A stretch of DNA of 35,438 nt from positions 3,369,007 through 3,404,444 of the forward strand of contig NZ_KB900609.1 in the NCBI RefSeq assembly GCF_000379105.1. The letters run 5' to 3'. Position numbers and translations under genes: made by a program. Origin of the DNA: Methylobacterium sp. WSM2598 (GTDB taxonomy: Bacteria > Pseudomonadota > Alphaproteobacteria > Rhizobiales > Beijerinckiaceae). Below the pieces are notes generated by a model. The model was given only the letters and a program-made list of their open reading frames with translations, ran no database searches and had not been told where the DNA came from. Position 1 is the stretch's first letter. Each line of letters starts with the position of its first letter. Below, one piece after another: positions 1 through 6,603 of the stretch.

Positions 1-687
1 AGCCCGCGCATGACGCACGAGCTGCGCGAGCAAGGGCTTGGCGTGGGCCGGCGCCGCACGGCGCGGCTGATGCGGGAGAGCGGGCTCAAGGCTCGCCAGC
101 CGCGCCGCTTTCGGCGCACCACCGACAGCCAGCATGCCTTCCCGGTCGCGCCCAACCGGCTCGACCAGGATTTCACCGCCGCAGAGCCCGACGAGAAGTG
201 GGGGGCTGACATCTCCTACATCTGGACACGGGAGGGCTGGCTTTATCTGGCGGTGGTGATCGATCTTTATGCCCGGCGGGTCGTCGGCTGGGCAGCTGGC
301 GACCGGCTGCACAAGGAATTGGCCCTGACTGCCTTGCGTCGCGCTTTGGTTGTGCGACGGCCGGCAGCTGGTCTGGTGCATCATTCGGATCGAGGTAGTC
401 AGTATTGCTCGAACGAGTACCAGGCTGAACTACGAAGCCGCGGGATCACCATTTCGATGTCTGGCAAGGGCAACTGTTATGACAATGCGATGGTCGAGAC
501 GTTCTTCAAGACGCTGAAAAGCGAGATGGTCTGGCGCACCGTCTTCTACACGCGTGCCGAGGCGACCGAAGCCCTGGCCCGCTACATCGATGGCTTCTAC
601 AATCCCTGCCGGCGCCATTCCGCGCTCGGCTTCGTCAGCCCTGTCCGGTTCGAGAGGCGGGGCACCTGTTCAACCGCTCTCTACTAA
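1..687 (+). CDS. IS3-family transposase OrfB, 5' partial
   Basis: DDE transposase of the IS3 family (OrfB, rve integrase fold), which carries out strand transfer of its insertion sequence. The frame is open from base 1 (S-P-R before the first ATG at 10), and the SPRMTHELR stretch is the usual interior of OrfB, so the N-terminus lies outside the window. The catalytic triad is visible: Asp in WGADISY (codon 208-210), Asp in HHSDRGSQY (388-390) and Glu in AMVETFFKTLK (496-498), giving the canonical D-x35-E spacing. The C-terminal RRHSALGFVSPVRFE motif is intact and the stop is TAA at 685-687. OrfA would lie upstream and is not visible. The visible part looks undamaged, so it may be functional. 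Confidence 0.93.
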   Translation, partial: SPRMTHELREQGLGVGRRRTARLMRESGLKARQPRRFRRTTDSQHAFPVAPNRLDQDFTAAEPDEKWGADISYIWTREGWLYLAVVIDLYARRVVGWAAGDRLHKELALTALRRALVVRRPAAGLVHHSDRGSQYCSNEYQAELRSRGITISMSGKGNCYDNAMVETFFKTLKSEMVWRTVFYTRAEATEALARYIDGFYNPCRRHSALGFVSPVRFERRGTCSTALY

Positions 688-702
688 ACCGAAGCAAGTC
701 CA
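1..702 (+). mobile_element. IS3-family insertion sequence, right part
   Basis: Right-hand portion of an IS3-family element carrying the OrfB gene. The element probably ends shortly after the OrfB stop, around 702 (GCAAGTCCA), because the truncated IS5-type transposase on the other strand becomes recognisable from about 703. The left end is outside the window, so the inverted repeats and target duplication cannot be checked. The right boundary is inferred from where the neighbour's homology starts, not from a matched repeat. Confidence 0.55.
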
Positions 703-1156
703 GATGCAGCTTGGTCGAGAACCCGCCCTGGCTGCACCCGAGCGCCTCGCCCATGCCCTCGACCGTGCCCTCACCCCCGAGGGCGCCAAGCCGGCGTGCG
801 CCGGCAGCGTGCTGGTGGGCGCGCACCACCGTCGCGTCCACAAAGTGCAGGTCCCAGTCGAGTTCGCCGCGAGCATCCGCCTGCGCCTTCAAGCGCCGGA
901 GCACGCGGTCGAACACACCCGCCTTGCGCCAGCGGTACAACCGGCTCGACACCGTGCCGACAGGCCCGTAGCGGGTCGGCAGACCTTCCCAGGGGGCGCC
1001 CGTGCGCAGGATCCAGAGAAGCCCGTTGAGCACCCGACGGTGATCCTCGGCAGGCCGGCCCGTCCGCGGCTTCTGCGGCGGTAGCAGCGGGGCGATCCGC
1101 TCCCACTGCGCATCGGTCAGTTCAAAGTGTCGCATCCCGACCACATGGGCGCTCAC
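635..1156 (-). pseudogene. IS5-family transposase, C-terminally truncated
   Basis: N-terminal part of an IS5-family (IS427-like) transposase. The DUF4096-type N-terminus is clear (MRHFELTDAQWERIAPLLPP, then GRPAEDHRRVLNGLLWILRTGAPW). The first catalytic Asp lies in DLHFVDATVVRAHQH. Recognisable sequence stops just after GGFSTKLHL at about 703. The rest of the open frame (LLRFSRERLNRCP...) is antisense IS3 sequence, so roughly the last third of the enzyme, with the remaining catalytic residues, is missing. The nominal start is GTG at 1156; the ATG at 1133-1135 fits the family start better. The simplest reading is that the IS3 element inserted into this gene and cut it. It is not expected to be active. 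Confidence 0.85.
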
Positions 1157-1190
1157 ACCGCCCCTGTGAACCCCTTTTCAGAGACGCCCT
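703..1190 (-). mobile_element. IS5-family element remnant
   Basis: Remnant of an IS5-family element holding the promoter-proximal end and about two thirds of its transposase. The outer end is probably near 1190, where the minus strand reads AGGGCGTCTCTGAA ahead of the gene, a sequence resembling IS427-group ends. The other end is missing at the IS3 junction. No matched inverted repeat can be shown here, so both boundaries are inferred. Confidence 0.5.
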
Positions 1191-1254
1191 GGCTCTCCAG
1201 TTTGACCGAATCTTTCATTTTCGGCTCTCCACTTTGACAGATTATATCATTTTG
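1191..1254 (+). repeat. Two imperfect 32-bp direct repeats
   Basis: Two adjacent 32-bp units at 1191-1222 and 1223-1254. Both start GGCTCTCCA, contain TTTGAC and end in CATTTT. They agree at 26 of 32 positions. They directly abut the IS5 remnant and are more AT-rich than their surroundings. Tandem units like these can be transposase-binding repeats at the end of another decayed IS, but no matching gene is present, so the role is unknown. Confidence 0.6.
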
Positions 1255-1666
1255 CCGCAGACGGAAAAAGCGGCAAGGGCAGGCGGGCACTCGGTTCTTC
1301 CGTTTGAATGAGGCTTTCATTCCCCCCTTGCAACGCCGCGGCCGAGCACGAGGGGGTTTGAGAGAGAATTGTGACTCGCAATTTTTTGTTAACTAAATTA
1401 GCGCATCCAACGTCCACCAATCAGGGCCTCCTCCCATGACCGGAGATAGCCATGAAGCCTGCCGGAAATGCCATCGGCCTGTCGTGCGGTCCTGCCTCTG
1501 CTCAAGAGGCGCCGGTGCCGAGGGCCTGCGCAGATCGCGAAAAGATGGACCCCGCCGACCCGGCGGGTGCGCCATCGCCTGATGAAGAGCGGGACTGATC
1601 TACGGACCCGTCGAACTGTCCCCGCGAGCGGGTTTCAGTGACGGTTGGCTCAAGTGCACGAACAGC
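1255..1666. other. Intergenic region with no confident gene
   Basis: About 410 bases between the IS5 remnant and the GntR-type gene. It contains an AT-rich patch around 1370-1405 with a short dyad (AATTG, seven bases, CAATT). A small open frame at 1452-1598 encodes 48 residues with a GGAG-like sequence nine bases before its ATG. That small frame has no recognisable similarity and is proline- and alanine-rich, so it is not called as a gene. Confidence 0.4.
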
Positions 1667-2383
1667 GTGGATGACAAGATGGACGCAAGAGACGGCTCGG
1701 CCGCAGAAAGAGCTTATGCAACTATTAAACGCGAAATCATCTACAATCGTTTTGGTGTGTGCAGTCAGCTCAAAACTGACGAGCTTCGCCGGAAGCACCA
1801 CTCCCTCGGGATAACGCCTATCCGAGATGCGTTGATCAAGCTCAATCAACAAGATTTTATCGACTATACTCCAAATATTGGCTACTTCACCAGAGTACTG
1901 ACGACCTCTAATTTCATGGACCACTATAATCTGGAGTTGCTTCACCTGAAATATGCGATCGAGTCGGGTGCTTTGCCCTTTGCGGGCGAAGGGCTCGACC
2001 CGCCCTCTCTGTTCGACGCACCCGAATCCACCGGAGAAGCCGAAGCAACACAGTCCAGTGCACGGTTCATTGAGAATGTCTATGGACGAATTGCGCGCAT
2101 GTCCGAAAATCGCAAACTTGTCCGGCATAATGAACTGTTTTGCGACCATACGGCATATATTCGTGAGCTCGGTCTCGAACGAACCAAAGACCAAGGGACG
2201 ATCATTGACGTCGTGAAGCGCTTGGCCGCACAGCTTGCCAACGACGAACGCGCTGCGGCAATCGATACTCTGGTCGCGCTGTTCGATCGAAAGATCGCCC
2301 TCCTGGACGGGTCGGTCAACGAAGGAAACAACCGCGCCCTCGTAATTACCCAGGGGGTTCGGGGCGGTGCACGAGCCCGCTGA
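1667..2383 (+). CDS. GntR-family transcriptional regulator, FCD-like, divergent
   Basis: Probable GntR-family DNA-binding regulator of 238 residues. Residues about 14-77 form the winged helix-turn-helix: AYATIKREIIYNRF, then LKTDELRRKHHSLGITPIRDAL and the wing PNIGYFTR. The rest is helical and resembles an FCD ligand-binding domain (NELFCDHTAYIRELG, then a helix ending VALFDRKIALL), but the usual metal-binding His pattern is poorly preserved. The ligand is unknown. GTG at 1667 gives the full frame; ATG at 1679 is an alternative start, and neither has a clear ribosome site. GC content is visibly lower than in the flanking DNA, and the gene sits alone between IS elements, which suggests horizontal origin or a stranded island remnant. 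The last 20 or so residues (VRGGARAR) may be read-through into junction sequence. Confidence 0.72.
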   Translation: MDDKMDARDGSAAERAYATIKREIIYNRFGVCSQLKTDELRRKHHSLGITPIRDALIKLNQQDFIDYTPNIGYFTRVLTTSNFMDHYNLELLHLKYAIESGALPFAGEGLDPPSLFDAPESTGEAEATQSSARFIENVYGRIARMSENRKLVRHNELFCDHTAYIRELGLERTKDQGTIIDVVKRLAAQLANDERAAAIDTLVALFDRKIALLDGSVNEGNNRALVITQGVRGGARAR

Positions 2384-2562
2384 CCTTGTCGGCGACGAGG
2401 TGGAGCGCGGGACGCGATAAGCCCAGCCACACAAAGCGCCGGTCGACACGCCAGAAAATGCAACTGTAACGCTAGAGCTTTTTCGGTTTGGTCTGAGTCA
2501 CCGCGGGGTTTGCGGATCGAGTTCGGGGTGATTCACTGACCGCTCTGAACGAGGAGCGATGC

Positions 2563-2943
2563 ATGGGCCGACCCTACAGCCAGGACCTGCGTGAGCGCGT
2601 GGTGGATGCCGCTGCGGCGGCCTCCTGTCGGCAGGCGGCGGCGCGCTTCGGGGTCGGGATCGCGACCTCGATCCGCTGGATGGCCGCCCTCACGGCCACC
2701 GGAACGGTGGCGGCGCGTCCGCAGGGCCGGGCGCGCCGCTCGAAGCTTGATCCGCACGAGGCCTTTCTGCGCGCCCTGATCGCACAGACCGACGACATCA
2801 CGCTGGAAGAGATGCGCGCCCGGCTGTGGGATGAGCGGGATCTCACGGTGGGGCTGGGCACGCTGTGGAGCTTTCTCGATGAGCGTGACCTGACGTACAG
2901 AAAAAGACAGCCCACGCCGCCGAGCAGGATCGCCCGGACGTGA
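2563..2943 (+). CDS. IS630-family transposase, first frame (DNA-binding half)
   Basis: Encodes 126 residues: the N-terminal helix-turn-helix DNA-binding region of an IS630 transposase (MGRPYSQDLRERVV, then SCRQAAARFGVGIATSIRW) and the linker helices up to LDERDLTYRK. ATG at 2563 follows GAGGAGCG, a good ribosome site. After the A-run at 2901-2905 the frame leaves the family sequence and reaches TGA at 2941-2943. The -1 frame continues as KKTAHAAEQDRPDV, the expected family sequence, and leads straight into the catalytic frame. The full transposase therefore needs a -1 shift here, either programmed slippage or an indel. Confidence 0.88.
   Translation: MGRPYSQDLRERVVDAAAAASCRQAAARFGVGIATSIRWMAALTATGTVAARPQGRARRSKLDPHEAFLRALIAQTDDITLEEMRARLWDERDLTVGLGTLWSFLDERDLTYRKRQPTPPSRIART
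2901..2906 (+). other. Putative -1 frameshift site of the IS630 transposase
   Basis: The run AAAAAG sits exactly where the family sequence passes from frame one to the -1 frame (AGA AAA AGA read as AAA AAG). Several two-ORF IS630 elements are known to use a poly-A slip. Here the run is five A, one shorter than the classical A6G site, so a disabling deletion is the alternative. Confidence 0.5.
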
Positions 2944-3506
2944 GAGAGGCGCGCGAGGCGTGGTTCGAGGGCCAGCCCGATCTCGACCCGGCGCGCCTCG
3001 TGCTCCTCGACGAGACCTGGATCTCGACCAACATGGCCCGCCTGCGTGGGCGCGCGCCGCGCGGCGAGCGACTGCGCTCGCCCGTGCCACTCGGTCACTG
3101 GAAAACGACCACCTTCGTGGCGGGTCTGCGCCTGTCTGGGATCACCGCACCCTTCGTGCTGGACGGTCCGATCAACCGCGACGCCTTCCAGGCTTATGTC
3201 GCGCACGTGCTGGTGCCTGAACTCGAGCCCGGCGACATCGTCGTGATGGACAACCTGGGCAGCCACAAAGGGCCAGCCGTGCGCGCCGCCATCGAAGCGG
3301 CGGGTGCGCGGTTGCTTTTCCTTCCGCCCTACTCGCCCGAGTTCAACCCGATCGAGATGGCCTTCTCCAAGCTCAAGGCGCTCCTGCGCAAGGCCGCCGA
3401 GCGCACCGTCGAGGGGCTCTGGTCGGCCATCGGGAGGCTCGTCGACACCGTCACGCCCGACGAGTGCGCCAACTTCTTCGCCGCGGCAGGCTATGATCCA
3501 GATTAA
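2940..3506 (+). CDS. IS630-family transposase, second frame (DDE catalytic half)
   Basis: Catalytic half of the IS630 transposase (DDE superfamily endonuclease), 188 residues as an open frame. The triad is visible: Asp in VLLDETW, Asp in IVVMDNLGSH and Glu in FNPIEMAFSKLK. The last two are 34 residues apart, the D-x34-E spacing of the Tc1/mariner group. The LPPYSPEFNPIE signature is intact. The nominal start (2940) is a non-AUG codon overlapping the stop of the first frame and has no convincing ribosome site, so this half is most likely made as a fusion by -1 frameshifting from the upstream frame. The stop is TAA at 3504-3506. Confidence 0.88.
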   Translation: MREAREAWFEGQPDLDPARLVLLDETWISTNMARLRGRAPRGERLRSPVPLGHWKTTTFVAGLRLSGITAPFVLDGPINRDAFQAYVAHVLVPELEPGDIVVMDNLGSHKGPAVRAAIEAAGARLLFLPPYSPEFNPIEMAFSKLKALLRKAAERTVEGLWSAIGRLVDTVTPDECANFFAAAGYDPD

Positions 3507-3529
3507 ACCGAAAATGCTCTAAGCTGAAG

Positions 3530-3560
3530 AAAAAGCCCGGCCGCTCAGGCGCGGCCGGGC
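3530..3560 (-). terminator. Rho-independent terminator, minus strand
   Basis: A perfect 10-bp stem (3535-3544 with 3551-3560, GCCCGGCCGC) and a 6-base loop. On the minus strand it is followed by TTTTTC. It lies immediately right of the IS630 element. No minus-strand gene ending here was recognised, so it may be left over from DNA removed by the insertions. Confidence 0.6.
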
Positions 3561-4399
3561 AAGTGAGTCATGCGCGCACCATGCGATGTGCCGACGCCGA
3601 GCCCAAGCCGAATCAAGCCGTATGCCGCCCCCCCCCGCGAAACCGCTGCCGCCGCGCCAAAAAACATACTGCGTTACAAATCGACGTAACGACTTTCTGT
3701 GCATTTGCCTTTATGGAAATCGCGTCCGCAATCGCGTTCAAACCTCTGAGAAAATTGACAAAATCAGCGATGTACGGCGTTACAAAATTTCATAACGCAA
3801 ATTTCGGCATTTCCAAAAACGTAGCTCTTGCCGCCCGACCCATTTTTGGGCTTTCTCCCGCCCGAGTTACGGCTCGGCTTGTGCGAAATCGCCAGCGCCT
3901 TCCCACCACTTCCGACCAGATGCCCCAGGTCAGGATCGCCGTGATCGCGCTCCCTTGAGGAGCGCGCGAGCATGCGATGCGGCCACCCATGGCATCGCTC
4001 GGGACGGCTTCCTTCTTTCCTCGGTGCCCTGATGAAACACCAAGCGCTCAGCCAGGGTGTGAGCCCGCGCGTCTCGATATCCCAACTGGCTCGAGACCGT
4101 CTCAAGTCCCGTATCCCTGCCGAGCGGTCCGCGCCCGACCTCGACGAGTGCCTCGTCGGTCGCTTCTCAACCCGGCTGCCGAAGCCTCTACCCGCCAAGG
4201 GCTGATGCACCAGCCGCCGATGAGATAGCCGCTGCGCCTCCTGCGATCCGCGCTCCTGACCGTCCTCACGGCTGGCGCGCTGGTCGCAGGTTACGCCATC
4301 GCCCTCGCCGCCATCGCGGTCGACGGCTCAATCCTGCTCGTCGCCGCCCTCGCGGACTGAGACCTCGCCCCGCTGTCTGGTCCCGGCAGATCGCGAGTA
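3561..4399. other. Gene-poor leader before the prophage genes
   Basis: About 840 bases with no convincing gene. The first half (about 3655-3830) is clearly AT-richer than the rest of the window and carries two operator-like dyads (listed separately). A hydrophobic reading frame at about 4229-4360 (LLRSALLTVLTAGALVAGYAIA...) would make a small membrane protein, but an in-frame TAG at 4226-4228 separates it from the nearest ATG (4220) and there is no ribosome site. It may be a nonsense-broken small gene. The prophage boundary or attachment site could lie in this stretch, but no duplicated core can be seen. Confidence 0.4.
3672..3798. promoter_or_regulatory. Candidate operator dyads with a TTGACA box
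   Basis: Two related inverted repeats. One is at 3672-3691 (CGTTAC, 8 bases, GTAACG) and the other at 3777-3798 (GCGTTA, 10 bases, TAACGC). Both share a CGTTAC half-site. A perfect -35 hexamer TTGACA lies at 3755-3760, so a -10 region about 18 bases further on (GTTACA, weak) would overlap the second dyad. That geometry fits a repressed promoter reading right towards the prophage genes. No repressor gene is in view and the -10 match is poor. Confidence 0.4.
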
Positions 4400-4438
4400 G
4401 GTGCGCCCCGGCCTCCCCGCACAGCACCGGGGCGCACC
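4400..4438 (+). repeat. 12-bp perfect inverted repeat in the leader
   Basis: GGTGCGCCCCGG (4400-4411) pairs with CCGGGGCGCACC (4427-4438) around a 15-base loop. It ends 29 bases before the first prophage gene. There is no T-run, so it looks like a leader RNA hairpin or protein-binding dyad and not a simple terminator. Confidence 0.6.
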
Positions 4439-4467
4439 AGACCAGGATCAGAGGACCCGGACCAGCC

Positions 4468-4731
4468 ATGACCGCCCCTTTCGCCCTGAGCGCCTTCGAG
4501 CTGTTCCTTCGTGCCGCCGAGGCGGCCGGGAGCGAGCTGGAGGTCGAGGTGTCCCTGACCCGGAGCGGCGAGGTCGTCCTTCACGCGAGCCGCGTCCACG
4601 GGAAGGCGGTCCTGGAGTTCCGGCGCTTCCTCGTCCGCGGGCATTCCGCGATCGAGGTCTCGGTCCACGACCGCCGGTACAAGCCGCTCGTCTCCGGGGA
4701 GGACATCGCCAATGCGCCGCACGATGGTTGA
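4468..4731 (+). CDS. Hypothetical prophage protein, 87 aa
   Basis: First gene of the plus-strand prophage block. It encodes 87 residues with no recognised domain. The sequence is a plausible small globular protein: an alpha-helical start (FALSAFELFLRAAEAAG) followed by alternating beta-like stretches (ELEVEVSLTRSGEVVLHASRV). ATG at 4468 is preceded by AGAGGACC. Codon third positions are strongly G or C, as in real genes here. The next gene starts 20 bases before its stop, so the two are probably translationally coupled. Function unknown. Confidence 0.7.
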   Translation: MTAPFALSAFELFLRAAEAAGSELEVEVSLTRSGEVVLHASRVHGKAVLEFRRFLVRGHSAIEVSVHDRRYKPLVSGEDIANAPHDG

Positions 4732-5019
4732 CCTTACGGACGACGACGCGCCCGGGGCGCAGGAGGTCGAGCTGGACGCGGACGGCCTGACCGAGGTCAT
4801 CATGCAGCTCGGGGAGATGACGGAGCGCCTGCTGACCGCGCGCCTCACCTCCCTCCCGCGTCCCCGCAGCACGCCCAGCTCACCGTCGTCCTCGAAGAGG
4901 TCCGCGCGCTCCGCGCGGCCCTCGCCCTGGCGCGCGGCGAGCCGCTCGCCGCCCGGGCGCCGGCCTACGTCCCCCCGGAGGTTGCCCCGTGCGTCTCCCC
5001 CTCGCCGTTGCCTTCCTGA
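4712..5019 (+). pseudogene. Hypothetical protein with an apparent -1 frameshift
   Basis: Small acidic protein split over two frames. The first part (MRRTMVDLTDDDAPG... to ERLLTARLTSLP) has good GC3 codons. Near 4862-4866 this frame becomes arginine/serine nonsense, while another frame takes over with QLTVVLEEVRALRAALALARG and stops at 5019. Adding one base in the short C-run at 4862-4865 would restore a continuous frame of about 102 residues. ATG at 4712 has GGGGAGG nine bases upstream and overlaps the previous gene by 20 bases. It is either a real inactivating deletion or a base-calling error. The restored product would be a small helical protein of unknown role. Confidence 0.6.
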
Positions 5020-5267
5020 TCCACGACGCCCTCGGCTGTATCGGCCTCGGGCTCCACGCCCGGGACACCTACCTCGGAGACGGGCAGTCGGTGACCCACT
5101 ACGGCGTCGCCCGGCGCCCGTCCTGGGACCGCGCGCTCCGCGCCAGGCTGCTCTACTCGCTCCTGGTGGCTGCGACCGTCGTCTGGCTCGGCCTGATCGG
5201 GGTCCTGTTCGTGAACGCGGCCACCGAGTACCGGCGCGTGCAAGCGCTGATCCTCGCGGCCCCCTGA
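4989..5267 (+). CDS. Small membrane protein, 92 aa
   Basis: Encodes 92 residues with one confident membrane segment at about 54-76 (LLYSLLVAATVVWLGLIGVLFV) and a mildly hydrophobic N-terminus. GTG at 4989 has GGAGG eight bases upstream (4977-4981), which decides the start; the gene overlaps the preceding frame by about 30 bases. The family is not recognised. A short polytopic or bitopic prophage protein could be a holin-like or superinfection-exclusion protein, but nothing in the sequence is specific for either. Confidence 0.7.
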   Translation: MRLPLAVAFLIHDALGCIGLGLHARDTYLGDGQSVTHYGVARRPSWDRALRARLLYSLLVAATVVWLGLIGVLFVNAATEYRRVQALILAAP

Positions 5268-5291
5268 GACGGCGGGCCGTTCCACCCGCCA

Positions 5292-5334
5292 GCGAGGCCC
5301 GGCCATGAGCAGCGGTGCCGCGGCCGGGCCTCGC
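5292..5334 (+). repeat. 13-bp perfect inverted repeat between genes
   Basis: GCGAGGCCCGGCC (5292-5304) is repeated inverted at 5322-5334 around a 17-base loop, just before the ribosome site of the next small gene. There is no T-run. It is one of several strong hairpins found in gaps between genes of this prophage. Confidence 0.65.
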
Positions 5335-5355
5335 GAACGATCGCCCGGAGGCGCC

Positions 5356-5472
5356 ATGCCCGAGATGGACGACGCCACGTCATGCCTGCTGATCGTCAGC
5401 CTCGCTCTCGTCTCGGCCGGGGCCGCGATTGCGCTCCTCCTCCGCCTCGCCCTCTCGGTGCCGATGTCGTAG
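5356..5472 (+). CDS. Small hydrophobic protein, 38 aa (possibly a broken gene)
   Basis: ATG at 5356 follows GGAGG with ideal spacing (CCCGGAGGCGCC). The product is almost entirely a membrane segment (CLLIVSLALVSAGAAIALLLRLAL) and ends at TAG 5470-5472. The overlapping -1 frame continues with good codon usage as VGAWTFTGRLPERERDPW... to 5714 but lacks its own ribosome site. The pair could therefore be one membrane-anchored protein of about 119 residues split by a single-base deletion near 5465-5472. Alternatively it is a genuine small membrane protein overlapping the next gene. Family unknown. Confidence 0.5.
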   Translation: MPEMDDATSCLLIVSLALVSAGAAIALLLRLALSVPMS

Positions 5473-5714
5473 GCGCCTGGACGTTCACCGGCCGGCTGCC
5501 CGAACGGGAGCGCGACCCCTGGGTCTGCGCCCTCAATTGGGCCGGCAGCGAGGGCCGGCAGCTGATCGTCCACCTGCTCGACCGGCGCCTTGTCCTTCAC
5601 CCGGGGGACACGCTCCAGCGCCACGCGAGCGGCGACTATAGCGTCCGCCCGGGCCACCTCGACGCGGCGCGCCCCTTGAAGGGGCGGCGCCGGGGCACCC
5701 GGACCAGCGTCTAA
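5382..5714 (+). CDS. Hypothetical protein; true start uncertain
   Basis: The supported part is from about 5466 onward (VVGAWTFTGRLPERERDPWVCALNWAGSEGRQLIVHLLDRRLVLHPGD...), which has strong GC3 and a compact beta-rich look. The only ATG in frame is 5382, inside the overlapping 38-residue membrane gene, with no ribosome site; the 28 residues it adds are low-complexity Pro/Arg sequence. Either translation is coupled to the upstream small gene or the two are halves of one frameshifted gene. No family is recognised. Confidence 0.5.
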   Translation: MPADRQPRSRLGRGRDCAPPPPRPLGADVVGAWTFTGRLPERERDPWVCALNWAGSEGRQLIVHLLDRRLVLHPGDTLQRHASGDYSVRPGHLDAARPLKGRRRGTRTSV

Positions 5715-5754
5715 CGAGATACCAGCGGGGAGAGCCGCGAGCGGCGGAAGGCGC

Positions 5755-5829
5755 ATGGCGCCGGCCCGTCGCGAAGCCCCGCCCGTCCACGGATCGCCCT
5801 CGGGCGGGCCGGGCGAACAGCGGCGCCAT
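5755..5829 (+). repeat. Nested inverted repeats between genes
   Basis: The outer arms ATGGCGCCG (5755-5763) and CGGCGCCAT (5821-5829) enclose inner arms CCCGCCCG (5778-5785) and CGGGCGGG (5801-5808). Both are perfect. The pair would fold as a branched or two-tier RNA hairpin in the 131-base gap before the gene at 5846. Confidence 0.5.
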
Positions 5830-5845
5830 CACGAGGGACCAGCCC

Positions 5846-6127
5846 GTGGGCCTCTACACCGCCGTAACCGTCACCGTTCAGGTCGAGGGCAAGGATGCGA
5901 TGGTCCTGGGCCCCCTGGACGATCAGGGCATGGGATGCGTTCTCTGCCCGGGGACAGAGGAGCGGGGGCTGGTCCTGTCCGCACTCGCGGAGGCGATCGG
6001 CATCCTGACCGGCCCGCGGCCGGGCCCGATACCGGCTTTCGCGGTCTACGAGGCGGACGCCCTGACCCCGGCCAGGAAGCGGCCGCACCTGTCGCTCGTT
6101 CCCAAAGACGGGGAGGCGGGCGAGTGA
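5846..6127 (+). CDS. Hypothetical protein, 93 aa
   Basis: Encodes 93 residues. GTG at 5846 follows GAGGGA. The sequence begins with a beta-rich segment (LYTAVTVTVQVEGKDAMVLGPL), then a short loop with two cysteines (CVLCPGTEERG) and a helix (LVLSALAEAIGILTG). No family is recognised. Its stop overlaps the start of the acetyltransferase gene in a GTGA arrangement, so the two are cotranslated. Confidence 0.65.
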   Translation: MGLYTAVTVTVQVEGKDAMVLGPLDDQGMGCVLCPGTEERGLVLSALAEAIGILTGPRPGPIPAFAVYEADALTPARKRPHLSLVPKDGEAGE

Positions 6128-6603
6128 CCGCCTCCTTCTACTGGCGCGGGATGCTTCACGCCGACGTCCCCGCAGTCGCCGCGCTCGCGGCCGAAGTCTA
6201 CCCCTCCCAGCTCTGGGAGGACATCGACGCCCTCGCGGCGCGCCGGCAGATCGGGACGGGCCTCGTCCTGGTCGCCCCCCCGGGCGCCCGGGTCTACGGC
6301 TACCTGCTCGCGCACCCCTGGGACCTCTCCGCGCCGCCCCTGACCGCGGAGCTGGACGCCCCGCCGCAGCCTGAGACGCTGTGGCTTCACGACCTCGCCC
6401 TCGTCCCGGAGGCCCGCGGGCGCGGGCTGGCCGACGTCGCGATCCGGCGTTTCCTCGCCTGGGCGGCCCTGTTCCGGTCCGGCTCGCTCGTCGCCCTCGA
6501 CCCGGTCGCCGCCCGCTTCTGGGGCCGCCGCGGCTTCCGGCCGGTGCTCGATTGCAGCGCGACCTACGTCCCCGGCGCGGTCCTGATGCGGAGGCCGTCG
6601 TGA
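6124..6603 (+). CDS. GNAT-family N-acetyltransferase
   Basis: Predicted 159-residue acetyl-CoA-dependent acetyltransferase. Motif A is clear at about 88-104 (LHDLALVPEARGRGLAD), with the R-x-x-G-x-G/A type pyrophosphate loop. The motif B region is at 129-138 (AARFWGRRGF). The start is GTG 6124, overlapping the previous stop by four bases and preceded by GGGGAGG; longer upstream frames are noise. The acceptor substrate cannot be read from sequence. A GNAT enzyme in a prophage accessory block could modify a host or phage protein or small molecule and act in takeover or counter-defence, but that is inference. The next gene starts within its stop codon. Confidence 0.85.
   Translation: MTASFYWRGMLHADVPAVAALAAEVYPSQLWEDIDALAARRQIGTGLVLVAPPGARVYGYLLAHPWDLSAPPLTAELDAPPQPETLWLHDLALVPEARGRGLADVAIRRFLAWAALFRSGSLVALDPVAARFWGRRGFRPVLDCSATYVPGAVLMRRPS

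Larger units (their letters stand above)
2475..3519 (+). mobile_element. Complete IS630-family insertion sequence
   Basis: Element of 1045 bp. The left end GAGCTTTTTCGGTTT (2475-2489) and the right end AAACCGAAAATGCTC (3505-3519) are inverted repeats matching at 14 of 15 bases. Both ends are flanked by TA (2473-2474 and 3520-3521), which matches the known TA target duplication of the IS630/Tc1-mariner superfamily. The two transposase frames fill the interior and the second one stops inside the right repeat. Ends and target site are intact, so only the transposase frame break could stop it moving. Confidence 0.92.

Noticed and set aside
1452..1598. 48-residue open frame with a GGAG-like ribosome site
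   Set aside because: It has no similarity that I recognise and a Pro/Ala-rich composition, and it lies between IS elements. The evidence is too weak to call a gene.
1502..2449. Minus-strand open frame of about 315 codons opposite the GntR-type gene
   Set aside because: The plus-strand frame has a clear winged-helix motif. The minus frame shows no family and has composition typical of antisense sequence.
3764..4210. Minus-strand frame of 148 codons in the leader
   Set aside because: It has no ribosome site, no recognisable motif, and composition unlike the real genes. It also crosses the operator-like AT-rich island.
4220..4360. Small hydrophobic frame that could be a holin-like peptide
   Set aside because: An in-frame TAG at 4226 blocks translation from the only ATG and no ribosome site is present. 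Noted as a possible relic only.
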